Shown: piece by piece, positions 11,759 through 24,063 of the stretch
Layout: every line of letters starts with the position of its first letter
Position numbering within the stretch: position 1 is the stretch's first letter
Source of the DNA: Margaritispora aquatica
Taxonomy: Eukaryota; Ascomycota; Leotiomycetes; Helotiales; Discinellaceae
DNA length: 64,000 nt
Direction of reading: 5' to 3'
Assembly: GCA_007644065.1 (NCBI GenBank)
Contig: VJWN01000011.1
Location: forward strand, 1,288,599 to 1,352,598
Position numbers and translations under genes: made by a program
The notes under the pieces: model-generated
Databases searched by the model: none
Told to the model about the DNA's origin: nothing
What the model saw: only the letters and a program-made list of their open reading frames with translations

Positions 11759-13049
11759 GGGATGAAAATTGAGTATTGAGAATCGGGAAGTGTTGAGTGT
11801 TGTTGAGTGAGAGATTCAGGGGCATGTAAGACTACTAGTTTTGCTGGTTCTAGCTTGTGTGAACGAGTGCCAGCTTGCTTTGATAATGCTTGCGTTGGCG
11901 GTTGAAAGGCTGTGCGTTGATTAGTTAGATGGATTGTGTGGAGTACGGCAATATGGAGCTGCAGAAAACCTCTTATATTTTGAAGGAAGATACATTCAGG
12001 AACTGTCTGGCACTCGCTTAACTAGCTGAATATAACTAGCTGGATATTCAGCTAAAGACTTACCCCAATTTGCCACGAAGTAGAAAGTGACTCAAATTTC
12101 TCTTCACACATACTCTTATGTGACTTAAATCTACTCCGCTGATCTCATACTAGCCACATACCAACACGATGGCGAACCTCTCTCTTTACCATAAATATAG
12201 AGCTCTACTTTTTGCCCGAGCTAAATTCAACAGTTCAAAAACATCAGACATTCCCAATCTTGGTATCAATTCGACGAAAGCCACGTTTGAGCATCTTGGC
12301 TGCCTATAAACATTCTAAACTATCTCAAAAAAACATTCCTCTAGTCTCGCGAATTAAGGTAAATGAAGGCATGTTGATGGGAGGATCACAGTGTCGAAAA
12401 AAGTAATTCAGTTCCAGATGCAAAGTGTGAATGTTAATAAGGCCTACCTATTTCCAAGAACTCTTTAACTCGAGAAGTATAACTATGTTTGAACTTTTAC
12501 TATTTACTCAGCTGGACTTGCTGAATAGGTAGGTATAGAGAAAGAGACAATCTGAGATGCGACTTGATGAATCTGGGTCAGATAGCCGAGGTATTTCCCT
12601 CACTGTCAAGGTGAGGATACGGAGATGGATGTGGTACGGAATATCGGTACATATGAAAGCGTGTTTACTTAGCTAGTTCAGAAGAGAATGAACGAAATGC
12701 TTTCCGAGAAGATAGAAAAGTCAACCAAAGACTTGTTGTCAGTTAGTGGAGGTGAACCGTTGCAATAGACATGTCACATGATAGTGCCCCGCCTTTGACA
12801 ACCGAGGAACAAAAGGGGCAAGGATTTATTAGTTGGAAGCGACGACAATTCATCTCATTCTCACTAACTCCCAGTAGTATCGTCATCTCTATAATCGTGC
12901 CGTGATATCTAATGCTTCCCATTAAATTAAAGAGTTTATATTAGAAACAGTGGAATAATCAGCTTCAAACGCCTTTTCATCAGTCACAAACACCGTGGTT
13001 TAATTAATTACCAAGCAAACTAGCAAACTCTCAACTAATTCTTCACACC
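11759..13049. other. Intergenic, no gene seen
   Basis: About 1.3 kb, AT-rich in the middle. Apart from one perfect inverted repeat (listed separately) no structure or gene is visible. Confidence 0.55.
12023..12054. repeat. Perfect 11-bp inverted repeat with 10-nt loop
   Basis: TAGCTGAATAT (12023-12033) is followed after 10 nt by its exact reverse complement (12044-12054). The loop repeats part of the stem (CTAGCTGG). It lies about 265 bp past the caspase gene stop. It may be a 3'-UTR hairpin or chance in AT-rich DNA. Confidence 0.6.
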
Positions 13050-14938
13050 ATGGTCAACTCAAACAAGTATTCCAATCACCTATTCTCATTAGTTAATTAG
13101 ACAACTAACACCATCCAGAACACCCCCATGTCAGCAATGCACCCAGCTCCAGCTCCAATTCCCGCTCCAACTCTCCTCACCACCACCAGAGCTAAACCAA
13201 AGATTCTGCCCTGCCTGCCTACCCACCATCCACGAAGCCCGCACGAATAAAACATACACCGTCCCCGCAACAGGCCACAAATACGCATACATCCACTACC
13301 CGCCCTTCCCCTCCCCCTCCTCTTCCACCCCCACCCCTTCCACCACCTCCAACAAAGCCAGGCCCACGCTCCTCTTCCTCCACGGCTTCCCCAGCACCAG
13401 CTACGAATGGCGGCACCAAATCCTGCACTTCCTGCGGCTCGGCTACGGGATCCTGGCCCCGGACCTGCTGGGCTCAGGCGGGACGCACAAGCCGCGCGAT
13501 GTGAGGCGGTACGTGGGGCGGGTGATGGCGGCGGACGTGGTTGCGCTGTTGGATCACGAGGGCGTGGATGGGCTGGAGGGCAGGGGCGTCGTGGGGATTG
13601 CGCATGATTGGGGTACGTATCTGTTGAGTCAGTTGGTGGTGTGGTGGGGTGGGGATGGGCGGTTCGTGAAATATGTGTTTTTTAGCGTGCCGCAGTGAGT
13701 TCCTACATACCCTTCGTTCCCCTTCTCATGCCAGTGCTCTCGTTCTCTTGCGAGGGGTTTGGGGTTTGCTTCAGCAGGGATTTCGTCTTTTCGTTATTTT
13801 TCTAGGATCTGGCGAGGGAGAGTTTGATTTGAGAGGTGTTTGATATGAGAGGTGTTTGATTTGAGAGGAAATGTTTGATATACAAGAAACTAGCCTAACC
13901 CTCCTCCTTCAACAGCACACTACCAGGCCGAAAAACAGATCTCGTAGCCTTCAACAAAGCGATGAAGGAGAAACACGGATACGAACTCTACGGGTATCAA
14001 TACTTCCTAAGCGAGAGCTCTCGAGCCGGGAAGATCCTAGGCGCGAACGTGAGTCTTTCTTCTTCTTCTTCTTCTCCTTTGCATTCTCCTCAGAGGGCTC
14101 AGTTCCGTTACAAACATAAATATAAAGAGCCACTCACTGTCCGGCTAAGAGCTAACAGCCCACCTCACAACGCAGTGGGAAACCTTCTTCAACCTCATCT
14201 ACCCGCACTCGCCCGCCCTGTGGGAAACGCACATGGCTCCCCCCGGCGCCATGGAAGCGTACCTACTGACGCACACGGCGTCCACCAGCGCGCAGTTCCG
14301 CGCGCCCTGGATCACGGACGAGGATCGCCGGCGCCATCACGAGGCGTTTGGCGACGACTATACCGCGTGCTTGAAGTGGTATGAGCGTGGGACGGGGAGC
14401 TGGGGGGTTGAGGAGGAGAGGGAGGCGTTGGCGAGGGCTGGCGATGGGAAGGGGAAGGGGGAGGCGGGAAGAGGGATTGTGAATCAGGGCAGGATTATGA
14501 GGGAGACGCTCATGCTGGCTGGGTTGCGGGATGCGGTCTGTAGCGCTGAGCGAGCGAGGGGGGTTATGGGACGGGTGGTTGAGAAGGGGTTGTTGAAGGT
14601 TCGTGGGTTCCTATTTCCTACCTTATCTCACTCGCATTGTTCACGTTACTGGCTTTTTTTTTTCTCTTGCTATTTTCGCCTTGGTCGAGGGTAGTGCGAG
14701 ACGTGTGAGGGAGAAAGAGAGCAGGAGAGAAGAGATAAGAATCAAGCTGATGTTTTCAAACCAGGTCGTCGACATCGACGCCGGCCACTGGATCATGCAA
14801 GAGCGGCGGGAGGAGACAAACGCGATCCTGGCCGATTTCTTCAAAAATGGCGTTCATAGCCCCAGCCCAAGTCTAAATCCAGATCCAAATGGAAGACAAG
14901 GAACACGTACAAATACAGGAACAGATTCGAAGCTCTAG
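13050..14938 (+). CDS. Epoxide hydrolase-type alpha/beta hydrolase
   Basis: Five exons (13050-13066, 13119-13694, 13916-14048, 14176-14598, 14765-14938), 440 aa, closing in frame. Diagnostic parts are the oxyanion motif LLFLHGFPSTSYEW, the nucleophile elbow GIAHDWG (Asp at about residue 169), and VVDIDAGHWIMQE with the catalytic His near the C-terminus. These match the soluble epoxide hydrolase branch, which hydrolyses epoxides to diols through an Asp ester. The cap domain carries WETFFNLIYP and the GYQYFL segment, whose Tyr is a candidate ring-opening residue. The GC-rich second exon has a Pro/Ser/Thr insertion before the HGFP strand. The first exon is only 17 nt. The last intron uses GTTCGT, a weak donor, so that join is the least certain. 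No signal peptide is visible, so it is probably cytosolic. Confidence 0.85.
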
Positions 14939-15593
14939 ATTCAAAGCGCGTCATGGATATAGGAAGATTACCTTGCTGTATCGGGATGAGATGAGCTCTG
15001 AGGGGAGGGGAGGAGTTTGAACATCTTCTTTTGTTAAGCGAGGCGGCCACCTACCTGCGCAGCATGTGAATCTCATCGCCTGCTTGCTTCATCCCTCATC
15101 TTACCAAAACCTCCACCTCAACATCAACCTCAAACCAAACCTCATCTGGTGGTTGAGATGAGTGAGGTGAAGTAAATTCAAATTTCAATCTCGGTTTCGA
15201 TTTCGATTTGAGCTTCGACTTTAAGTTCAACTTTCACGTAAAATAACAGGCAAGATCTCATGATAAGGAATTTCATACTATCAATCATGCACACATCCAA
15301 AAGAGTCAAATCACAGCAGCGTCTCCAAGTTCAAGTTCAAGTCCAAATTCAAATTCAAATCCAACTTCAACTTAGGGTATATATTTGCTTCATCAAAAAA
15401 AGGGTATTATTTCTAAACAAAGCATTCATCGCGCTCTATTTGCCATTCCCACAAAACTCAAAATGCCAACCCCCCCTCAATTCGCAATTCGTATCCGGAC
15501 ATGAAATCCTACCTGTAAATTCTACCAAACTCATTTCTCTCGCGAGAACCTCCCATATGTCATGACTTTGTAAACCCACTCTACTCTGCCCTC
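14939..15593. other. Intergenic with short tandem repeats
   Basis: No gene seen. It contains imperfect hexamer runs: TTTCGA/TTCGAT-type at about 15185-15230 and TTCAAG/TTCAAA-type at 15326-15373. Confidence 0.6.
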
Positions 15594-17667
15594 TTAATAT
15601 TCAAGTCCGTGATAAGAAGCGCTTCTAACTAAACTAGCACTGCTTCTATGACCCGTGCCGGGTCGTCTAAGGATGGCTTCCTCGGCTAAGTCCTCATTCG
15701 GCAGCCTGACCTCGTCTTTGATCTGACTCGTCAAATAGGCAGCCACGAGGGTAAAGAGGCCTCCGGCAGCGAGCACCACAGAGATACTGCGGTCTCCAGG
15801 GGTGCCACGAGGCTTCTGTAAGAATTTAAAGATAATACTGCTGCCAATTGTAGCAAGAATTTGGGGTGCGGCGACGGCCATATTGTGAATACCCAGGATA
15901 AGACCCGCTTGATCCTCGGGTGGGACCTCTTCGCCTCTCGCTTCTCTGGTTCGTCGAAGAGCATCGCGTTTGCTGACCTCGGCAGAAATGATGGCGAATG
16001 GTGCCCAGAGAGTCAATGCCCATGAGATACCGACAATGCCGATGAGGGCTGTGGCAGCTCCGATACTGCGAACATAAAGAGTGCTGAACATGCATCCTGC
16101 AAAAATGAAGTGAGCAATGAGCCACGCGCGACGAAGCGTGAGACCTGGGATGACCAAAGCATCCAAAAACCTCGAAAGTCTGGTAGTGTAGCTCTTGTTG
16201 CTTGAAATGGATGAGCGTGCCGAGTGAGAGTCGTATGATGGCGCAATGAAAAACGGCAAGAAGACGTTTGTTGTGAGGGAAGTGATTGCGTAGACAAGCA
16301 GGGCAAACGTTCCAATACGTGTCGCTTTCTCGTACAATTTGTCGATTTCAGCAGGGGTCATATTTGGATTGGCCTCCAAGTAAGGCTGGACATAGATGTC
16401 GCCAATATAAGATGACGAATAGAACAACTGTGGGAAGTATCCAATCCAGGCGAAGAATTGGACCTCACACACTTTGCGTGTTTGGGGAGGCAGATTTCGG
16501 ATAGATTTGAACACAGACTTGAAGAATGCGATCACTCCACTGTCTCCTTGCGGCAATGCGGCCTCCTTGCGTGGATCGCGTTCTCGGATGAAAATCATAC
16601 TAATAGCCACTGTACTTGCTAGCGATATTGATGCGATAGCACACAAAATTTCGAATTGCGTATGTCCAAGGAACCAGAAGTATTTTGGGAGATCAGCATA
16701 GCCGGCGACATATCCAAGGATGTTGCCAAACCCCACAATCCTGCTTGCCATGGCATTTGCAGATTCTTTAAAGTGTTAGTGTCAAGTGGTATTGGGGGGG
16801 GGGGGGGGACCGAGAAATATTACCTTGTTGATGCGATGGGCAACAGTCCAAAATGAATGCTCGGATTCCAGCTTGCACTACGTATTGTTAGGGCGACCAA
16901 GTAACTAATTCTCGGGAAACCATACCAGTATTGATTGAGAAATCCAGCAGGTAAACGAAGCCTACTGCAACCACAATGATCACCATTTTGGCTCCATCGG
17001 ATGCCCTGTCAACACCAAATAGGCCCAAAAATCCTCCAACAATATCTCTAACCCAAGCCAGACATAGCAGTGATACTATGGTAGCCACCGAACCAAAGAA
17101 CATAAACGGAGTCCGCTTGCCCCAACTTGATCGGCAGTTGTCGCTGCGTATTCCCACATATGGTTGCACCAGAGCTCCGGATAAAGGTCCGGCTATCCAT
17201 ACCAAGGCCATCAGGGATTTGCTCAACCCTAAGGATAAGAGATATGGTGTTCCGTTGGAGAGTTCGGTTGACCATGCCAGTTGGAGGCCTCCAATGCTGA
17301 TTGTCAGCAGTATCATGTAGAGAAGGCCTTTGGATTCCTGGTATTCGTCTTGTGGTTGAGCTTCCAAGTCCCCTTGTTCTTCCATCAAACTATCATCTTC
17401 GTCCTCGTCATCCGAAGATGAGAGTAGTAGTGGGGATGCCTCATGGTGAGGTTTCGCAGGACCCTCCTCTGTGTCTCCTCGTGCACCTCCACCGGAGAAA
17501 TAATCACCTCCTGCTGCCATATCTCGCTCTTCTTCGTCCTTTGCCGACTGGTAGAGTGGCAGATGTTCAGAGCTATGGCTCGCTTTGGGAAGGGCGGCGG
17601 TGGTGGTGGTTGGTTGTGGTGCTGGGGAAGAGATTCTCTGTCTTCGTTCTTCGAGTTCAAACTGCAT
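15594..17667 (-). CDS. Sucrose/maltose-type transporter (GPH/SUT-like MFS)
   Basis: Three exons on the minus strand (17667-16926, 16877-16824, 16765-15594), 655 aa. A ~100-residue cytosolic N-terminus with an acidic patch (SSDDEDEDD) precedes membrane helices starting at LLYMILLTISIGGLQLAWS. Signatures of the sucrose transporter branch are GIRSDNCRSSWGKRTPF after helix 2, and NTVQAGIRAFILD with SHQQESANA across the two introns, which confirms the splicing. Twelve helices fit the hydrophobic pattern, with a Ser-rich loop in the middle. Expected function is proton-coupled uptake of an alpha-glucoside (sucrose, maltose or similar). Intron 2 contains an uninterrupted 15-nt G:C run (16794-16808). 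It is divergent from the Na+/H+ exchanger gene across 1.5 kb. Confidence 0.88.
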
Positions 17668-19168
17668 TAAATACCGAGGGATGATCTCAATGTTGGAGTA
17701 GTAAAGTAGGTCAGCTTAATACTGGTAAGTCATCACGCGCGTGCAACTGCTGGCGGGCACTGCTGGCGATTGGCGATTCGATGTTGGTGTCCAAACAACA
17801 GCTCAGTCAGTCGATCAATCGAGTCACTCGTTTGTTTGGTGAGGTGGTCTCGTGGTGGTAAGGTAGTAGGTAAGGTAGGGTGTGTTGTCTCAGGCTGAGC
17901 TGAATGCTTGCAGGAGCAGGAGCAGCAGCAGTAGCAGGAGCAGCAGGCAGAAGCAAGTTGACGATACGGTGGAAGAGTGTGAGAGGTTGAAGAGAGGAAT
18001 AATCTGATTGATAGTTGGAGTTGAAGTTGGGAGTGTGAGGATATGGTAGACTGAGTAGATGTAGAGTACCTCGAGATATCACGGAATGACGCTGGTTGGC
18101 CCTGGAATTCGAACTGGGACTGGGACTGAGACCTTGGTTGGACCTTGGTTGGACCTTGGTCGGACCCTGGAGTGGTTGGTACTGATGGCGGCGGGTGTGA
18201 AAGAGAGATACTGGAGAGAGTGTAGGGGGGTAGAAGTGCTCTGACTGGGCAGTTAGCAGCAGTTGATCCTTACTGACCCTAGTGCCCGTGCTCGTGCCCG
18301 CCCAAAGTGGTTCTTCCGCTTTCATCGCGGGGAAGGGCGAGTTATACCGTAAGTTACAGGTTACAGGCTACAGGTTACAGGCTACAGTTTACAGGCTGGT
18401 TGTCCTTTCGTTTCAGGGCAGGGCAAGGCAAGGCAGGGCAGGGCAGGGAAGGATGGGGGACCTATTGCTTCTATTGCTGGCTCGAGTCTTGGCAGCTTTG
18501 GAATTGATTGCGAATTCAACGCAAGCAAGAGTTCTGAGTTGGATATTGAAGAATTAATTGTTGACAAAATATAATCATGCTTTCTTTGGTTCTCCTATTA
18601 AAGATCTTTCACCGGAGTGCATGTACACCATCTGCCGACAATCATACCCTACACTAAGGACACCATATCTTTCTACTTACTGTACTTGTAACAATCCCAC
18701 ATTTCGGTGGTTCCAGAGCTTGCATCATCCTCCCGAAGCTATCAATTTGATCGGGACAGAAGTGGGCTGGGCTGGGCTGGGTTGGCTTAACCTTTGGTTT
18801 GTTGGGTCTCAGAAAGTTCCAAAAGGTCCAAAGTCCAAAGTCCAAAGTTCAAAGATCTGAAGATCCAAAGTCCTCATCTCATCAAGCGCCATCCCATCAA
18901 TTCAAGCATTTCGGGCACTAAGAAGTTAGTGACCGACCGCGCATTGCATATTGCGAGATCAAAGACCTCTCTCCAAGACGACCATATCCTACCAGACCTT
19001 ACCTCACCTTATCTTATAAGAACGCCAACATACAACCGACTCTCCTGTCTGAGATCGCAATAGTTACATGTGTTCTTTCCTCCCACTTAGCTGCTCGCCG
19101 ATGAGCCACGACTCAATAAAAATTACACAGCTACAAGACTTGTCGCAAGGGACGACTGGCCTTTCAAG
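17668..19168. promoter_or_regulatory. Divergent intergenic region with several short tandem repeats
   Basis: 1.5 kb between the starts of the transporter (-) and the exchanger (+), so it must hold both promoters. No gene is seen. Imperfect tandem repeats occur at 18131-18170 (GACCTTGGTTG units), 18353-18396 (GTTACAGGCTACAG units), 18417-18450 (GGGCAGGGCAAGGCA units) and 18824-18853 (GTCCAAA units). Separate binding sites cannot be assigned. Confidence 0.5.
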
Positions 19169-21348
19169 ATGTCGGCGATGATAAGTGGCATTGTCTATCA
19201 GCTCCTGAGTGAGTGCCAATCTTCGCAGATGGACAGCAGAACCTTAACTAATGGCACACAGAAAGGGAAGCTGAAGATTCCGATGAAACTGGTATGCCAT
19301 GTGGGAAATAGTGCAAAGGTTTAGAACTGATGGAAGCACAGAACCGGATCCATCCCAGATGGAAATATCTTCATCATGGGCGCTATTCATCATGATCATG
19401 TTGCTGATCGCAGCTTTATTCACAAGTTATTTGCTTCAGCAGAAAAAGGTGGAAGCGGTCCATGAAACGGTCATTTCTATATTTGCAGGTGGGTACTGGA
19501 CAGGTGGTGCCAGAGGCTTCACTAACGGGAGCAGGTATGACGGTTGGGTTGATACTCCGAATGAGCAATGGAACTTCGATTCAGGACCTCGTGGTATTCG
19601 ACTACCAGATCTTTTTCAATCTGCTACTACCACCAATTATTCTAGCATCGGGCTATGAATTACACCAGGCGAACTTCTTTAGGAACATAGGAACGATCCT
19701 GACATTCGCATTTGCTGGAACCTTGATATCTGCCATTGTATTAGGACTGTTTCTCTGGGTTTACACACGCTTGGGATTAGATGGTTTCGATATGACCTTC
19801 GTGGATGCCATCTCGGTGGGGGCTACGTTATCAGCTACGGACCCCGTTACGATTCTTGCGATCTTCAATACCTACAAGGTCGATCCCAAGCTCTACACAA
19901 TCATTTTTGGAGAATCAATCCTTAACGATGCCATTGCGATTGTCCTATTCGAGACAGCACAGCGATACAAGGAAGGGGGAGCTGCTGGAACATTAGGCTT
20001 CGTCAGTTTGCTGGAAGGTATTGGTATCTTCTTGGCCGTCTTCTTCGGAAGTTTGGTTATTGGAGTTGCCGTGGGCATTGGAACGGCACTGGCATTGAAA
20101 TACACCTACATCAGGAGATTCCCTAAGATTGAGAGTTGTTCAATCATTTTGATTGCATACGCCAGCTATTTCTTCTCCAATGGCTTGCACATGTCTGGTA
20201 CGTGCCTTCTAGATGAACTCCCACCCCTTTGCTAATACAAGACAGGAATTGTGACACTCTTGTTTTGCGGCATTACCTTGAAGCATTATGCCTACTATAA
20301 CATGTCACGTCGAACACAGCTCACCACCAAATACTTTTTCCAAGTATTGGCTCAATTGTCGGAGAATTTCATCTTCATCTATCTTGGATTGTCACTCTTT
20401 ACGGAAACTCGATTGGAGTTCAAGCCTCTTTTTATCATCATCACCATTCTTGGGATCTGCGTGGCTCGATACTGTGCCGTGTTTCCGCTTTCGAGGTTGA
20501 TCAATTGGTTCATCAGGTACAGAGCCAAGAGAAGAGGCAAGGATGTGGCGGATGAACTGCCTTACAGCTATCAAGCAATGCTTTTTTGGGCTGGTCTACG
20601 AGGGGCAGTCGGTGTGGCTTTGGCAGCAGGATTGACTGGTACCAATGCATGGGCACTGAAAGCTACCGTCTTGGTAGTGGTTGTGCTTACAGTTATTATC
20701 TTTGGTGGTACTACGGCCCGTATGCTCGAAATCCTGGGTATCCGAACCGGTGTGATCGAAGAGATCGATTCGGACGACGAATTCGATATTGAAAATGTTC
20801 CCGGTGGGTCTTATTACAAGAACTCCGGAACAGGAATCGGGAACGCCCCACGACGAGGCAATGGATCCGTCCAACTATCTGGTCTTAGTAATGGCCACCA
20901 CGAGCGACGAGGCTCAGAACGAGGAACGTACGTGAGCGGGAATTCTAGCCCTGGACTCAGACCTTCGAGCCTCAACCGCAAGAATTCCTCCAATGGCCGA
21001 AACCGTGAAGAACCCGAGCAGGACTTGCTTCAACCTCTCTCCACAGATTCAGACGCTGAAAGCGATACCTCTGATCTCCCACCAGCTGCAAAACGCAACC
21101 AGCGACAACGAGCAACAACCATGCCCACTGATAGCGACCTGTCGAACCCTTACCCAACATCTGGCTCGTCCAGACCAGATGCACCTCACATCACAGCATC
21201 CGGTGCAATCAGTCAGCTCTTCCATGGCACGGCAGAGGACCACGCGGCATGGTTCAGGCAGCTGGATGAGGGCTTTATCAAGCCTAAACTCCTTTTGGAT
21301 GGCGGGAAGGGTCCTCACAATGGTGGTGGGCCGGGTGGAGGTGTCTGA
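19169..21348 (+). CDS. NHX1: Endosomal/vacuolar Na+/H+ exchanger (NHX/NHE family)
   Basis: Five exons (19169-19208, 19262-19291, 19342-19488, 19535-20197, 20246-21348), 660 aa. The two short 5' exons splice to the typical N-terminus (IVYQLLKREAEDSDETEPD) ahead of SSWALFIMIMLLIAALFTSY. Key NHE motifs are present: FFNLLLPPIILASGYE (amiloride-site region), GATLSATDPVTILAIF, the ion-binding FGESILNDAIAIVLFE with the Asn-Asp pair, and FWAGLRGAVGVALA. It exchanges luminal protons for cytosolic Na+ or K+ across late-endosome/vacuole membranes. The ~200-residue cytosolic tail is Ser/Asn/Gly-rich with acidic clusters, and it ends in a conserved-looking block (AAWFRQLDEGFIKPKLLLDG). Intact, with no missing key residue. 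The gene symbol is by homology to yeast NHX1. Confidence 0.9.
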
Positions 21349-21793
21349 GTTTGAGCTTGAGCTTGAGTTCGTCGTCGTGTACCTAGTATTATGAAATGAA
21401 GTCGTGATAGATTTGCTTGCTTACTGTTATGGTTGGATTCCGGATGTTGGATTGGATTGGAATGGAATGGATTGGGCATTGTTTGTATGTATGCATGCAT
21501 GGTATGGTTCATGAATGACGGCGTTTTATGGTGTATGTACAATATGTACTTCAGTAGGTAGGCTACTACTTATGTGTCTACCTATCTGCTTACCAGTCTA
21601 CCTACTTAATTTTGGCTTCGCAGCACACATTATGGCATGGCATGGCATGGCAGGGCAGGGCAGAGTAGGGCAGTTGTTTGGACAGGCAGCACCAGCTACC
21701 TACTTACCTTAGCTGGTGTGCATGGCTTGCATGGTATGGATAGTACCTTTACTTATAGAATTGAGAAACAAAACTTGAACACTTTCAAAGATG

Positions 21794-21821
21794 CTGTCTG
21801 TCTGTCTGTCTGTCTGTCTGT
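21794..21821. repeat. TGTC tetranucleotide microsatellite
   Basis: About seven tandem TGTC units, in the gap downstream of the exchanger gene. Confidence 0.8.
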
Positions 21822-22532
21822 ACCTCTTCTCCTATCTTACGTGCCTGTCTACTCATCTTCCTGGAACTCTAGACATGGGGGTTTTAGACATTGGAGTTTT
21901 AGACATTGGAATTTTGGAATCTTGGAATCTTGGAATTTCGGAATTCTAGTGGCTTGATAAGAGGCGAAATTAATTAAACCTTAGATGTGCAACAGAAAAG
22001 AATGCTTGAATGCTTGAATGCTTGAATGCTTGATTTTTATGAGAGATGATATGATATGAGATGAGTTAATATGAGATAGTGAGATAGTGAGATAGTGGTA
22101 TTAATATTGAAACATGTCCGTCCCCCCCCCCATCCCGCCTCCCCTTGTTCTTGTTCAATTAATCACCCGAGGAGGAGCTGAGCCGTTTCGATAGACAGAC
22201 AGAGATGGGGAGATTGAGATTCAGTTTTAGATTGAGATTTCTGCGATGTGCAACGAGAGGCTGGGGGGAGGGGAGGGGAAGGGGGGGAGGGGGGGCTTGG
22301 GGATTGGCTTGTGGTATGGTAGAGTAAGGTGAGGGAGGTATGGTATGGTATGGTAGGTGGACTGGAGGGGATAGGAGTGAGGGGAGAAGAAGACTGAGGG
22401 GATAGGAGTGAGGGTGAGAGTGAGAGGGAGGGGAGAGGGGAGAGAGGGGCTTGATCTATTTCTGTTTCCCTTCCTGGCTGAGGCTGAGGCTGGATGGAGA
22501 TCTGAGGATGGAGGGGGAGGGAGAGGGGGAGC

Positions 22533-23235
22533 AGATCTTATTGGCATGGAGCCAGATATTAATCTAAGGTGCGATGTGCATCAAAAACCTCAATCAGCTA
22601 CCTACCTAGTATAATTAGATTTAAGCGTTAAGAAAATAGTTGATCGATTGTCCCAGGTGAGGTGAGGGGAAATTTAAAATTGAAATTAAGATATTGAGGC
22701 TCAAGAGGAGGGAGGGGTTGGAGGACCGGACCCTTTCTGGACGATTTTGGACGATTTTGGACATCTTATTGGCATGGAGGGAAAGTATTAATCTCAGGTG
22801 CGACGTGCAGCAAAATCTTAGTTAGTTAGTTAGCTAGCTAGACTTGGATGTCGGAAACGGTCGTCCTCGATGGAGGGAAATTGAGATTAAGATTGAGACA
22901 CTGAAGCTCTGTTTTGCTTAAGCAGACCGGCGGAGCTTGCTTGTTTCTAGACGAGTTTGGAGATCCTATTGGCATGGAATCAGATATTAATCTCAGGTGC
23001 GACGTGCAGCAAATGTTCCGAAGTGTAAGTTCTGACCGACAGACCGACCGGCAAGTGGGAATATGGAGATGAAATGAGCCGTGTGATTGAGGTGATTTTG
23101 TTGCGGGGGTGATGATTGATATTGATAGAGATTAAGACGAGAGATATTGAGGCTCTTTTTACGTGATTTGAAGATCCTATTGGCATGGAGTCAAAGTATT
23201 AATCTCAGGTACGACGTGCATCAAAACATTCTGAA
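22533..23235. repeat. Four diverged copies of a ~205-bp unit with a conserved ~50-bp core
   Basis: Cores start at about 22533, 22761, 22961 and 23171. Each reads TATTGGCATGGA, then 5-7 variable nt, then TATTAATCT, A/C-AGGT, then GCGAYGTGCAKCAAA (one copy has ACGACGTGCA). Between cores a second conserved string recurs (ATATTGAGGCTC or close variants at ~22690, 22896, 23142, 23345). Fragments carrying only the CGATGTGCA end occur outside the array at about 22239, 23508, 23791 and 23846. Spacing is 228, 200 and 210 bp. No open frame is conserved through the units. Confidence 0.7.
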
Positions 23236-24063
23236 AGTGAGTTCCTTTGAGATGATTGACGTGATCTCTCTCGGTGTGGGGAGATTTGAGGAGTAAAATT
23301 TTGAAATTTGAAATTTGATATTGGATATTCGAGATGAGATGAGATATTGAGGCTCTGTCGGGAGATAGGGTAGTATTGGATTTTCTATTTCGGGATTCTA
23401 CCCCCGTCCACATCGTCCGTCTCAGTCCCGTCGCCTCGCCTCGCTTCTTTTTGATGATCAGAGTGAACACGAAGAGGAAAGGATATAATATGAGATTTAA
23501 TTTCAGATTCGATGTGCAACCAAAAAAAAAAGAACCGTTATTGGGGCATCCTCCCGTACTCTTTGAGGAGATACTCACCTCCTCAGATGCGGGAGGGGAA
23601 TTATGTCATTTGATTCCAATGCCTTAGTGAGTGCAGGTGGTGGTGGCTGAAAGGCTGAAATAGTTTGAAAACTATTTTCGTTAAGCGAGATATGATCTGA
23701 TATGAGTTGGGAGATTGAGGTGGCTGGTTGATTGGGAGATTGGGCAGTTGGTGGAAGGAACTTCATAGTTAAGGAAATTGGATATTGTGTCGATGTGCAA
23801 CACACGAGCAATGTGTGGTTTGAAAATGGGAAATTAATTGGTTTGCGATGTGCATCAGAGTTGAGTTGTTGTGAGAAATTGAGTGGTAAGGTAAGGTACG
23901 TAGGTGATGTTTGTTTCGTTGTGTAAAGTTGTTTATTTTGGTTTCTTGGCTTATCGAATATGAGAGTTCTCAAATGGGCTCCCGCTTTCAGATATGTGCC
24001 GTTTTTGATTGCGACACGGACTGCATCCATAGTCTTAGTCTTTTCATTACTAGTATTCCAAAT

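Larger units (their letters stand above)
21349..24063. other. Convergent intergenic region rich in low-complexity DNA and a diverged tandem repeat
   Basis: 2.7 kb between two gene 3' ends, with no plausible gene. It includes CATGG/CAGGG runs (21630-21665), a TGTC microsatellite (21794-21821), GAATGCTT repeats (~22000-22033), AGATAGTG repeats (22075-22096), a purine-rich block (22255-22550) and the ~205-bp repeat array described separately. Because both neighbours end here, promoter function is not expected for the flanking genes. Confidence 0.65.

Noticed and set aside
16794..16808. G15 homopolymer as a functional signal
   Set aside because: It lies inside an intron whose joins are well supported, so it is most likely simple slippage sequence.
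17807..18325. 172-residue minus-strand frame upstream of the transporter
   Set aside because: Low-complexity Pro/Ser/Thr text over tandem repeats, with no recognisable domain; better explained as promoter or leader.
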